In this document: positions 23,716-34,087 of the stretch, piece after piece | How the letters are laid out: each line of letters begins with the position of its first letter | How positions within the stretch are numbered: position 1 is the first letter of the stretch | Assembly: GCA_002812745.2 (NCBI GenBank) | Contig: NCSJ02000145.1 | Coordinates: forward strand, 40,546-104,545 | Reading direction: 5' to 3' | Length of the DNA stretch: 64,000 nt | Origin: Scytalidium lignicola | Lineage: Eukaryota; Ascomycota; Leotiomycetes | Translations under genes and position numbers: made by a program | The notes under the pieces: generated by a model | Told to the model about the DNA's origin: nothing | The model's database searches: none | The model's input: only the letters and a program-made list of their open reading frames with translations

Positions 23716-24303
23716 CGAGAGCATCGTTGACAGGCAGCTACAATATAAACGCGTAAACATCTACTAAGAAATAAAGCATCAATTTGATCTTAAAAAATTG
23801 CATCGCTAAAGTCAGCTATTGCAAGGAGAAGAAACAGCTACCATTTTGATCCGGAAAATGTACTTTTCAGTGCCGTATCTTCGGATTTTTTGAAATAATC
23901 AAGACAATACTCACCCCTATCCATCCAAATTCTTTGACTTAATCTCCAAAAACTTTAAAAATAGCCCGTATTATTGATTCTATCAACTGATTATACAAGA
24001 AATTATTAGGTAAAACCTCCACCACATTCTCAACACTCTCTCTTCTCTCCCACTCCCTTTCACCCTAAGAACTCCCAACCTTTAAACTCTATCCCACTAA
24101 CCTGTCATCCATCACATCTCCCATATTAACCCCTAAATCCCTCTTCCAAGAGAATATCATTACTTTTTACTAGAGAACCCACTAGAAAATCAAATTGAAG
24201 CCATTTATATTGAGTGGCTAGATCAAATCCAAGACAAAGAACCAAAAAAAAAGTCCTCGACCGCCCTTATAAACCTCACTATCATCAAGTAACTTCTCAC
24301 TCA
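23716..24303. other. Gap between convergent genes with a C/T-rich, G-poor tract
   Basis: About 24015-24165 has almost no G on the plus strand (CTCTCTTCTCTCCCACTCCC and similar), much like 6175-6420. It lies just past the 3' end of the minus-strand HET gene. No gene is supported. Confidence 0.35.
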
Positions 24304-25882
24304 CTATCCCATTGGACCACCTGCAAATCCCATGCCTGCAGGAGCCATCATTGCCGCATTGTTCATATTCATGATGTTCATGGTGTTCAAGTTCATATTG
24401 TTCAAATTCATGTTCATATTGTTCATGTTTTGTGCATTTGCTGCGTTTGCTGCATTGCGTGTAGATGTGTCTCTGAGAGTGCTGTAGTGGCTCCAAAGAG
24501 GCTCGTCGAGCTGAAGGAATGTCATACCCGGTGGCTCGTGGATCTGAGCAGTGTGATTAATATTATACCAATTCCCACTTTTCTTCTGTGCTATCTGCCA
24601 CTGTCTCATAACAAAGATGATTTGCTCGGCTGTCGGTGAAACTTTTGTCTGTGGTAGTATCCATTGCTTTCGTTCTGGTTTTAAAAGGCCGAATTGATCG
24701 AAAGCTTTGGCAATGGTAGCAATCACAAAGCTGTTTTGTGTTTGAGACTGGTTGTTGTTGAATAAGATGTCTAAGATTTCTTCGGCATCATCGAAAGTCA
24801 ACCTTAAGCCTCGGAACAACATTGCTACACGAAACACCCCATCATCGGTGGCCTTATTAACGCTTGCTGCAGCCGTTGGGAGTTTCAACATGCAGATTTT
24901 GATGAACAGGTTCTGAGCGGAGATGTCGTAATTCGGTATTATCGGAGGACTTTTTGATGGATCTTCGAGTGCCAGTAACCCAAATACGTGGTCCAATACC
25001 GTCTGGCATTCGGTGTACTGAAAATTGAAGGCAAGCTCGAAGATGTCGGTATCGGGGAAGTAAGGTTTTCCCCTGCCAAAAACTCCATGATGCTTCTGAT
25101 TCTGTTTCCAGAAATAGAGCAAAAACGACCTGGGAATGCCATCCAATCCTCCCTTGTTCTTCCGCATCATACGTAAGAAGTGATCTTGTAAGGGCTTAGT
25201 GAATATCAAGTCTCCACTCATATGGTCCGGACCGCNAAAAAAAGACGACGGAACGTGCCAAAAGAAATTCCTGTACAATCCAGGTCCGATTCCAGTACGA
25301 TCGTGATAGCAGCAATGTCCACGCAGAGACTCGGTCAGTGCTAGATTGAAAGGCTCGGCTCACTTGTTTTACACAACTTATAATATAGAGTAGCACAGCC
25401 ACCGGAAGAAGGCAAGGTAACGCCCGTAGACCCCTCGGCATACTAGAGACATAATCCTGAAGGCTAGTTCCGAATACCATCTCACTGTTCCGGTCATGTT
25501 CGCCTAACCAGACCAGCACCTTCTTCGCACGCATATAAATCTCACTCATCAATACGACCTGACGCCCCTTTTCTTCGCCATCTTTCTGGTTGATGCAGAT
25601 AGCATCTACATAAATCTCTTGGGCACTGTGACCGGATGCCCGAAGTCTTGTTAGAAAAAGCCAGAGATTGCGGCGGATTGTGAATGGTTCATTGTCGACA
25701 TAGATCTGAGAATTATTAGATGACTCGGGGCCCCATTCATATGATAGAGCATCGAACCTTGGTTTGTCCTTAAGGTTGACATGTCGTAATGTCGTTTGTA
25801 TTGGTGACGATTCCGCGCCTGGGAGTAGTGTGAGGAGTCGGAATTGTCGCGAGGTAAGGGGTTGATATGAATACTTGGACAT
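24304..25882 (-). CDS. HET-domain protein with Asn/Met-rich C-terminal tail
   Basis: HET proteins take part in fungal heterokaryon incompatibility and cell death. It is a single exon; ATG at 25882 starts MSKYSYQPLTSRQFRLLTL. The HET core is seen in FDALSYEWG, IYVDAICINQ, MSEIYMRAKKVLVWLGE and SYWNRTWIVQE. An ambiguous base at 25236 beside a run of seven A splits the frame in two; dropping the n gives FFCGPDHMSGDL and one product of 525 residues. The C-terminal third is helical-looking and unfamiliar (FDDAEEILDILFNNNQSQTQ). The last 55 residues or so are low complexity, rich in Asn, Met and Ala (NMNNMNMNLNNMNLN), ending MGFAGGPMG. An Asn-rich tail can be aggregation-prone, but nothing here proves a prion-like role. 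Confidence 0.88.
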
Positions 25883-26309
25883 TGTTTACCATCTGTATTT
25901 ATCAAGTCTTGAAGTATGTTCACTCTCAAGAGCAGGTGTTGAGGAATATCAATTGTTTTTTATGGAATTTCCCGTGCCAAGCTTTTGTAAGGTAGGGAAT
26001 TGTTACATTAGTGCTTACATTCTGGGAGGCAGTGTTTCAACTGCAGCCAAATTTCAGCATGAAATAACCAAATAACCCTGTCACCCCCCGGAAAATAATA
26101 AAATAACGTTGTCATTCGGCTTTGACTTTCGCTAATCTAGAGTAAGAAAGACGCCCAACCTTAATACTGTTAAATCAATTCAGGAGTTTTATAATAAATA
26201 CCCCAGTAAGCTTTGGCTTATTAGATATATAGGTCGCGGACATGAATAATGGAATTTATAATAAAGACTATTTAGGGGGAATTGAGAAAAGAGAAGAATA
26301 TTACAGAAT
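25883..26309. other. Upstream region of the HET gene, nothing recognised
   Basis: Promoter side of the minus-strand HET gene. A frame at 25875-26075 has no familiar motif. Confidence 0.3.
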
Positions 26310-26488
26310 TGTTGTAGTAATATCACGTAATTAGAATATGATACTTACGTACATGACTTGATGCCTCAAGCACACGAGGATATATTTAGAGAGAGGCTGA
26401 GAGCTACGCTCTCTTCCTCCTCCTTCTTCTTAGCTTAGTCATCCTTTTCAATACAGACCCTATTGACCTTATTTTAGGTGTCGTGACA
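26310..26488. mobile_element. Possible solo LTR fragment
   Basis: The stretch starts TGTTGTAGTAATATCACG and ends GTCGTGACA. It contains GATATATTTAG followed by a CT-rich tract and CAATACAGACCC, the usual layout of a short LTR promoter. Next to it GAACCCACTCTGATACTA is the complement of a primer-binding-site-like word (TATCAGAGTGGGTTC), but in the wrong orientation for this LTR, so the limits and strand are uncertain. Confidence 0.35.
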
Positions 26489-27503
26489 ATAAGCTCGGGA
26501 ACCCACTCTGATACTAGGAGCCGATCACGGCCCCTAAGGGCTCGTTTTAGCTCCTTGAATCCTTCTCGCCAGAAGTTGAAGCTCTTGGGAGTAGCACAGC
26601 CGGGGATGATCAGAGTCCAGGCAAGAGGGCTGAGCCGAGGTGAGGTCCATAAGATGGCAGGTGAGGATGGGTGAGCTTGATGTGAGGCGAAGGGTGAGCA
26701 AAGCAGGGGTCACGCAAAGTGAGGTGAGGATTGGTGCGAAATAACACTCGATAAACTTCATTCGTCTTTGATTGATTCAAATTTGAGATCCATGGTAAGT
26801 TTGGCGTTGTGAATTCAAACAAATACTCGATAAAAATTGTTTGTTGTAGCATATTATCAAACATAGAATGTGTAACGATACTTTCGAACGCACGTAAGTA
26901 CAATGAGCATAAAAGGAGGTTGTGTAATTAAATTTTACGAGAATGCAAGTGGATTAAGCGCCAACCTCAAGGCCAGTAATGCGGTAGTGGTTATCTCGGA
27001 AGCCAATCCCCGGTAATGTGCATATCTTGGCGAAGGCTAACTGGTGGAGAGTATTGTGAGCAAGCCTCAATACTTCGTATTTAAAAGCCAAGAGTTGTAT
27101 CCTGAGCGCCCGCAGATATGGCACCACCTCTACAAAATCGCACAATTCAAGCCTTTATGAAAGATGTCCTCTTGGATACGACGTTGCCTAACGCCAAATT
27201 TACTGGAATGCGATTGTATTTGCGAAGCTTTATCGCGCATTGGACGATATGCGGATCACCCTGTCAACTTCCACTACACTACAGTACCACTGTCGAGGTT
27301 TGGGCTAAGCCTACATGTATCACTTTTAGTAATCGGGCTCGGAAAAAGTGTGCCGATATTACTGTATGTTATACAGTACCGAACCCGATCTCATGTGATT
27401 AATGCTCTCTCCCACCCTTATGACCATGGGTTTGCTTGTTCATTGTCTCCTCGTCGCCAAACTTTGAGTCTGCGTCTGTACTGGATCTCAGTCTTTCTTT
27501 GCC
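26489..27503. other. Intergenic region, nothing recognised
   Basis: Several overlapping frames occur on both strands (26483-26903, 27118-27514) but none has family motifs. This is the upstream region of the glycosyltransferase-like gene. Confidence 0.3.
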
Positions 27504-29083
27504 ATGTTCTCTAGCCGCCGGGTTTCCGCTCTTTTGGCTCGGGGGGTGTCCCAAACATATACAAGATTCCCATGGCGGTACCAGCCGCTCACAGAAGATA
27601 ATCATAATTTTGACATTAGCGTGAAGCGCGTACATGTACGCAAGTTCTTTACTTATATTGTTGCTGTCTCCTGTGTTCTAGGAGTACTTGCCTTATACTC
27701 ACGCGGCGATGGCACACATATACTCTCCACTGTAAGCTCAGCATTTGGTCCGTCGAGGAAACCTCTTTTAAAGGACGACTTCATTACCGCGATCCTTAGA
27801 CAGCCAGTCGAGGGTCTTGTTGACCCGGAGCCGATCTATAGAAAGTGCAACGAAACAAAGTTCCAGGAGGGTTTGGTCTGGCACTGCCCGGTTATGATTG
27901 GAGGTATTGGAAACGTTGCAAACATGTGGCTCAATTGTATGCGATATGCTATCGAAGCAGGAGGTATGTCTCTTGTCTTTCTATCTTTATAGAACGATTT
28001 ATTCTTCCCGTATCATGGAAAGGCTAACATCATCTAGCTACAACTGTGATTCTCCCTCGCTTGGGTGCTCGTTCAGAGAATGATCTTATTGATCTCGGTG
28101 GTGAAAAGCGATCTGTCGAATTGTCTACTCTCTTTGATGTTTCCTATTTCCTTGACGAGTGGAAAGAAGCCTGTCCCCAGATTCGGTCTGTAGTTTCCGA
28201 CTCCGAAGTACCTAATTTGAACCTGACTGCCACTTCTCCTCGTATTGATCCCAGACATGTGAAGAAATTTAAAACAAGGAAATATTTAATTGTTGATCCA
28301 ACAGGTTGGCGAGAAGCTTTTGATATTTGGATGGGCAAAAACTCTGTGTTTAAGACTATGTCAGCCAAGAACCCAGTGCGTGTGCGACAGAACTTGGTCC
28401 TATTCGAATGGAACCGCGAAGTTCATCCGCTCGACTTTGTCCACTCCTTTCCTCGCCTTTTTCAACATACTATCCAAACTAGACGATTGGCAGCGTCAGT
28501 CCTCTGGCACTTAGAAAAGAATCTCAGCCATCCTGTTGTGTCTGATACTATTCTTTTCTCGAGCTCTCCACCATCCAAAGTTAATTCGCTTGGTCCGGAC
28601 CGGCTCACCTATAGTGGCTTTATGGGGGCTCATTTACGTGTTGCTCGCGATGCAGCGATAGCTAAGTGGCCAGGATACGAAGCGCAAGCACCTTTCTACC
28701 TGGCCGAAGCAAAACGATTGAATCTGACCACGATATATCTTGCCACGGACGCCGCAAAGCACCGTGACCAGTTCCGTACGGATGCTGAACGTGAAGGCAT
28801 CAGTGTAATTGTCAAGGAAGACCTCCTAGATGTAGAGGAGCTTGCTGAGCTTCAAAGCCTTACTTGGGATCAGCAAGCACTGGTGGACTTTGATGTACTA
28901 ATGTATTGCTCATGGTTCAGTGGTTTTGTGCGAAGTAGCTTTAGCTGGATGCTGGCCCTGCGGCGAGGCACTTTACCAGAGGCCGGAACTCCAACAATAA
29001 CAGATGGGGAAGAGTATAGGGATAACCTCAGTGCTTTAGTGGGAAGGCATGACAAGATCAACCCGGAAGGGTTATGGCCATAA
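27504..29083 (+). CDS. Type II membrane protein of the O-fucosyltransferase-like group
   Basis: Probable Golgi/ER glycosyltransferase. Two exons, join(27504..27963, 28038..29083), 501 residues; the 74 bp intron has GTATGT and CTAAC signals. A cytoplasmic N-terminus is followed by one hydrophobic segment near residues 48-66 (FFTYIVAVSCVLGVLALYS), a signal anchor. Luminal motifs are MIGGIGNVANMWLNCMRYA, spliced to ATTVILPRLGARSE; GFMGAHLRVARDA, the His-Leu-Arg motif of the GDP-fucose transferases; TTIYLATDAAKH; and SSFSWMLALRRG near the C-terminus. Donor sugar and acceptor are not shown by the sequence, and fungi rarely make GDP-fucose, so the substrate may differ. The start ATG is the first in the frame and gives the expected topology. 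Confidence 0.72.
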
Positions 29084-30112
29084 GGAAGCTCGGCCATTGA
29101 CATGTAAAAATACGGCTTGATGAGTCTTGTACTAAAGACGTTCTTACACTGAGATTCGAAACCGAACTTCAGGTTAATCAGTTAATAATCACGGTCTTTT
29201 GAGAACTGAATGGGCTAATAATGTCTTGCTCCCCTTCGCAACACACATTTCAATTTAAATACAAGATCCACCCCATGAAGCCCCACGAAATCTTATGTAT
29301 TCCTGTCCTGGTTTTGCGGAGGTTGGAGCTCGGAGTAAATACCGGCAGATAATCTATGAAATTCATGAAAATTGAATTGAGGAGTTTGCGCTGCGTCCGT
29401 GTGTCAGAACAAAATGCAATCCCTAGTTGTCCAGCTGTTTATATACTCTTATATTTGGTTCTGACACCGTGATTTTGCTGATACGCACTCATTTCTACAT
29501 GCCGCTCATTTCCAAGGTGACTCTTTGCATTTATCTAACTCGCTATTGCTTCAATCTTAAGTTTCCCTTCGAACCTAACATTGGGCAAAATCCTGCAGGG
29601 ATTGCGGCAAATCAATCAAGGGTAAAGCGGCAAAATTGGACCTCAAAACACTGTAGGTAAATTCGCGGGCCGCAGGACCAACTAATTTTTATAGAGAAAC
29701 TAGGAGAGATCTGGTAGAGGTCTGGTAGTTATTTATTTATTTTTTATACCTATTCTAGCCCCATGATACTCTATTTCACATATCAGAAGTCTTGCCATAG
29801 CACTCATTGAGAAGTTTGATTTAATTATGGGGAAACTTAAATCTACCCAGAACCACCGATGCCGGATGTCGCCCGTTCACAACTCCTCGGTTCCACATAC
29901 ATATTACCATACTATTCTACAAAGACTCAAAGAGTAATGATGATAATCTCTCGGCTTAGCTCAATACGGTAGAAGAACTTCGTCAAACAATGTTTCCGGG
30001 CACTACCAACAAACGGAGATTATCATTACGGAAAGTCAGGTGTATCTATGGATGAAGATTCATTTGCGAACAGCAGGATGATCGAGTGATTGATACTACG
30101 GAGGCTACCGAT
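29084..30112. other. Intergenic region, nothing recognised
   Basis: No gene or RNA gene could be supported. A frame at 29427-29660 has no familiar motif. Confidence 0.3.
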
Positions 30113-30958
30113 ATGACGATGATGACACCTGGAACTGGGTCTGCTCCTCAAGTGTTGAGCGGCCTCAGCCAAGAAACAAATGATGTATGTCCTGTCATAT
30201 AACTGTTTAAGCCAGCGTGAGCCAGTTGGCTGCTGTATATTGACACTTGCTGATTTATTTTAGGCCTGGCAAGCTTTTTTGATCCTCTTCGCTCGAGATT
30301 GTGTTAGAGAGATGGACAGTCGAAAGCCTATGACCTATTACCTGCAAGACTACAGGTTTTAGTTGAACCGATTTCGGCTGTCAACAACTCCCCAAGCACT
30401 ATACTCGGCATTAGATCTCTAAGTCCGTTTGAAACGCCTTCACACTTGACGAGAACGGTATATAATGGGGTGGCAGGAGATTTATTGCGTAAAGGAGAGA
30501 CTGTGCTGGAGGCAAATAGCGTGTCCTTGAAGATGGGCATCTCAATCAAAAAAGAGTTATCAGAGGAAATACACCAGGGTATGGTATTCATTAGTAGCTC
30601 GTAGAACGGACTGGCTAGTCAAACAGGGCTTGGATTGGATGGTGAAGGGGGCAAGTCAGAAGCAATTTGTCCTAACGAACCAAGTTCTAATAAGGGGGTT
30701 TCTAATGTATCCAATTCAATATTAAATTCTTCTGATGCTATGGTAAAAAGAGGATTGGAACACGGTGTTAGAGGTGCCTTGACCTCCGGTGTCGAACAAT
30801 TGAGTACGCTGAAGGCATTGGAACTAAAGTTAACTGGGAAGAAGGTGGTTAAGGATGAAGCCTCTGAAAATCAGAAACAGTTTGGGAATAATACGGTGAA
30901 ATTCTCCAAGTTAGATATGGGAAACTATAGCGGTTCAAATAATTTATTCGTAGTCTAA
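30113..30958 (+). CDS. Small unknown protein, three exons, one probable indel
   Basis: Not a family I recognise. Exons join(30113..30184, 30264..30578, 30627..30958) have good signals: GTATGT to TTTTAG, and GTATGG to AAACAG. The reading is MTMMTPGTGSAPQVLSGL, then AWQAFLILFARDCVREMDSR, then a one-base frame change near 30321 in an A-run, then AYDLLPARLQVLVEPIS, SLSPFETPSHLTRTVYNG and, after the second intron, a Ser/Asn/Lys-rich hydrophilic tail ending SGSNNLFVV. Adding one base gives 239 residues. No signal peptide or membrane segment is seen. The consistent splice frames are the main evidence that it is a gene. It converges on the AIG1-like gene with 38 bp between stop codons. Confidence 0.45.
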
Positions 30959-30996
30959 GAATCTATATCGATCTTGATCATTATCATTCCTTTTGC

Positions 30997-31755
30997 TTAA
31001 TCTATCTTGGTGGGATTAAATGCGCCTTTCTTAACTTCTTCAACTCCGTTAACTCGTCCATACACCCATTTCAAAACTATAGTACTACTCGTCATCAAGG
31101 CAGCTGAAGTGAGACAAAGACAAAGCTTTTGCCAGGTGGAAAGTTGCGTAAGTAGCGGGTAAGGATACCTGCAAGGAATGTCAATTATGCAACCAACAAA
31201 GATAAAGCTGTTAGGATATCCGCACCATCCGTTGAGCGAGAAACAGTATTCAACCCAACCCCAGTACAAGAAAATCAACGCCGAGTCAAGAGTCATGGCA
31301 CCGTAAGCTTTGATTGTCAACGGAGGACTCAAGAGCATCAAGTCTAACGTCAACATGATACCCGGCATGGCGTGGAAGCCAAGGTCTGGAATGAATGGAA
31401 GCTCGTGCCCAGGAGGCACAACGAATCTTTTATCAATGGCGCGAAGGCTCCAGTACAAGATAGTGACAAGCATCTCTAGAGGTGTCGCGCATATAGAGAA
31501 TATGTTCTTCAGGGCAAAGAGTGGTGCGCTAAGAGAAACATCTGCAAGGAAACCGACCAGGAATGTGATTGTGGACAGCGTGAGCGCGATGATGGTCAGG
31601 AACTGGTAGGAGCCACCGAATCCATCATGTAGAGGGTTTGTAATATTAGGGAGCCATGAAAATGCTGCCGCAAAGAACAGAAGACCAACCACATGGAGGA
31701 TGGTAGAGATACTTCTCGATGAGGATAGTTGCTTTTGCATAGCGTTTGTTGTCAT
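30997..31755 (-). CDS. AIG1/FAR-17a family integral membrane protein
   Basis: Homologues in animals (AIG1, ADTRP) are membrane hydrolases of fatty-acid esters of hydroxy fatty acids. Two exons, complement(30997..31168, 31226..31755), 233 residues, with a 57 bp intron that keeps the frame open if left in; splicing joins CFSLNGW to YPYPLLTQL, the conserved NG-x-PYP part of the family. Five or six hydrophobic segments are visible (for example ILHVVGLLFFAAAFSWLP and FLTIIALTLSTITFLVGFL). The Thr in the second segment and the His in DLGFHAMPGIML are where the family has its catalytic pair. The C-terminus ends VKKGAFNPTKID. The start is the only upstream ATG. Confidence 0.8.
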   Translation of the reverse strand: MTTNAMQKQLSSSRSISTILHVVGLLFFAAAFSWLPNITNPLHDGFGGSYQFLTIIALTLSTITFLVGFLADVSLSAPLFALKNIFSICATPLEMLVTILYWSLRAIDKRFVVPPGHELPFIPDLGFHAMPGIMLTLDLMLLSPPLTIKAYGAMTLDSALIFLYWGWVEYCFSLNGWCGYPNSFIFVGCIIDIPCRYPYPLLTQLSTWQKLCLCLTSAALMTSSTIVLKWVYGRVNGVEEVKKGAFNPTKID

Positions 31756-33199
31756 GGTCAGAAGCTAGGAATTAATCATATCATCGGACCTTGACTACTT
31801 TAGACGAGTAAAGATACGAAAGTCATAAAGTCTATAATAGATTNAAAAAGCAAAAATATCTCAAGAAGAGCGAATCAGCCAGAGAAAAGAGGGGAGCGGG
31901 CAGGTTCGGATCTCCGTGTCCGAGTCTAGCCTGGAGTTATCAGCTACATAAAAGGTCGGTTTAATTTCGTGCCGATTTTTTACTACCGGTATATAAACTT
32001 ACCGTAGAAGCTTAAACAAACATAGGATACATTCCACGAAGTAATAAGCTAAGGTTAGTAGTGAATCCCTCTCCATGGTTCTAGCATAAAGGGCATTAAC
32101 TATATTAGCACTCTAGTTCCTAGGCTCGCCGATAATTGTTTGCTAATGTGAATCCTGCGCCCACTCTTTCTTTATATATTATATCCACATATGAAATAGA
32201 ACTACCAAAGGGCCGATCATGCCTTTAATAACAAATAATACGAAAAAAGGGAATCAATATCTTGTGTCTTAAACTAGATCTACGTTTACACGATCAAAGA
32301 GATATCTCTTATTTAGGGGTTACTCATAATTATTTTTAGTATCATCATAATTACGTAGTAATGATAATAGTCCCGGCACTATACATTTTATAGGTGCTCC
32401 AGAATATTCCTTGTAGCATGATTCTGGAGATAGTTGTCTTCTTTTCTTCGTAGTATTTATTCAAAGTAGAATATCGTGATAATCATTTGGATCCTCCGGA
32501 AGTGTTCCCCCGTTATTCATATATTGAGTCTGGTATCTGGTATTTTCCATTTGATATTCTTTCAGCTCTTCATCATAGCAGTTGCTTATTCTCAATCGTA
32601 GCACCACGCAATCTATCCCCACCATTTATCCCCTTCTAGTGCAGCTTGAGGTAAGTGAATCCCGGCTATGGAATCAAACGAGCTTTGGAATGACATGTTT
32701 ATCGATCGGAAATGAGACACAGGGCATGTTAAAGCTTATAAGAATTAGTTTGTCTGTGAATTTTCTCCAAGCCAATACCATTCATACTAGTTGTGCGAGT
32801 CCCTTTGGGTATCTGCGATAAAATCACACATTTCTACATCATTTCGCCTTTGTCAGACACCCGAGCATGCTTAGACACATCATGGTGTATGAGGTCTGGG
32901 CGTCACTGGGTGACGCCCGATTACCCTTAGCCGGTAACAGCGCCCTCGGAGGACCAGGGGGTTTGCCATATAAAACACGCAATTTCCGGGCCCTAGCGCC
33001 CTCAGTAACAGGGTTCTTTCAGGGGTGTTTTTGCGGGAGTTATCGAGCCAGTTACTCGTTTACGGGTGATATATGAGGTCTACAGGCGCACGAGCCCTCA
33101 GACTCCTAGACACGTCTCTTACGGTCTGTAACGGTACGTACAAAGTTGCTGGGTGGCTGCTACGGCCATGGCTAGCCAGCTTGCCCTCCTACCTCCTGC
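31756..33199. other. Intergenic region, gene-free, probable repeat edge
   Basis: No protein is supported. The part near 32880-33100 is noticeably more GC-rich than its surroundings and holds repeated words (GCGCCCTC twice, at about 32939 and 32995), which suggests the edge of a transposable element. An n at 31844 precedes a run of A. Confidence 0.35.
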
Positions 33200-33893
33200 T
33201 GTCTCTTGAAGGGAGCCAGCGGAGCCAATTGAGCCCGAATTGAAGCTGTCCGAGCTGTTGTTGGAGTTGACTCCCATGGCTGCTAGGCCCCTTCTTGAAG
33301 CTGATGTACTGTTGTGCACTGCCACGACCCTCATTCTGAGCGTAAACAAGGCCATAGATTAGCTCCTAAGCCTCTTGCCTACGGCTGCCTGGCCTCCTGC
33401 TCAGCTAAGCCCTAAGCTTGGCCTTGAGCCTGAGCCAAAGCCTGAGCCAAAGCCTGAGCCTGACCAGGCAGAGGATATTGCCATTTAACAAGCCTTGGAC
33501 AAGGTTCTAAAGTACTATAAAACTTACAAGCCTCTTAATACAATTAAAAACTATAAGTTAAAACAAAGAGAATAAAAGGTAAGTTATATCTTACTTTATT
33601 ATCTTTGTCCTTAAGCTTTAATTGATTAATCTTTTACCTTATAAGTATAATGTAAAAAGATAAGCTTTAAGGAAGGTAGTAAATACCTTTTAAGAGATTA
33701 TATAAACAAAAGCAAGTTATTACTTTTTATTAAGAATAAAGTGATTAGTTATACTCTAAAACAAGAATATTGTCTTAAGGTTAAAAAGTAACAATATAAA
33801 AAGAAAGTTAAATTGCTTTTACTTTTTACCTTATTATTCAAGTAAAGGAAAGGTTATATTAAAACTATTCTTATATTAAAAGAAGATAATAAC
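33200..33893 (+). pseudogene. RIP-damaged coding relic, possibly Crypton/tyrosine-recombinase-like
   Basis: In one frame from about 33420 there is a Pro/Glu/Lys repeat (PEPKPEPKPEPDQ from a 12 bp tandem repeat), then stop TAA at 33486, then ALDKVLKYYKTYKPL and NTIKNYKLKQRE before another TAA. The second part resembles the start of fungal tyrosine-recombinase-type proteins (TYxPxNTxxxYxxKQxEW). The first stop would be CAA changed to TAA, the second TGG changed to TAA, both transitions. After 33570 the DNA is AT-rich and unreadable until the copia LTR. Confidence 0.4.
33423..33464. repeat. 12 bp tandem repeat (GAGCCAAAGCCT units)
   Basis: About three imperfect copies of GAGCCAAAGCCT lie side by side and encode alternating Pro-Glu-Pro-Lys in the relic frame. 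Confidence 0.7.
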
Positions 33894-34087
33894 TGTTGGT
33901 AGAATAGTGGTTACGTACACGTGATATTCACGTGCCCCTGTAAGCTAGTCCCGATTAGGTAGTGGGAACGAGCGAAGCTCCTACAGCTTCGCCCTCCTAC
34001 CCTTATTTGTACAACAACCATGGAATAGCANAACGAGTATATTACGTATAATTGCGTACNGTACTTCGTGCTACAGGTGAACCGACA
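33894..34087 (+). mobile_element. Copia-type LTR, plus orientation
   Basis: Starts TGTTGGTAG and ends GTGAACCGACA. Its last 70 bases or so are identical, apart from two n, to the reverse complement of the LTR at 42885-43047. Internal retrotransposon sequence in the plus frame follows directly, so this is the 5' LTR. Confidence 0.8.

Noticed and set aside
24214..24639. His/Cys/Val-rich plus frame of 141 codons
   Set aside because: Antisense of the Asn/Met-rich tail of the HET gene (ATG/AAC codons read as CAT/GTT).
27118..27514. Two overlapping plus frames before the glycosyltransferase-like gene
   Set aside because: They overlap each other in different frames, lack motifs and run into the leader of the real gene.
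33119..33355. Ser/Ala/Asn-rich minus-strand frame
   Set aside because: Composition comes from repeat-like DNA opposite a probable transposon relic; no support as a gene.
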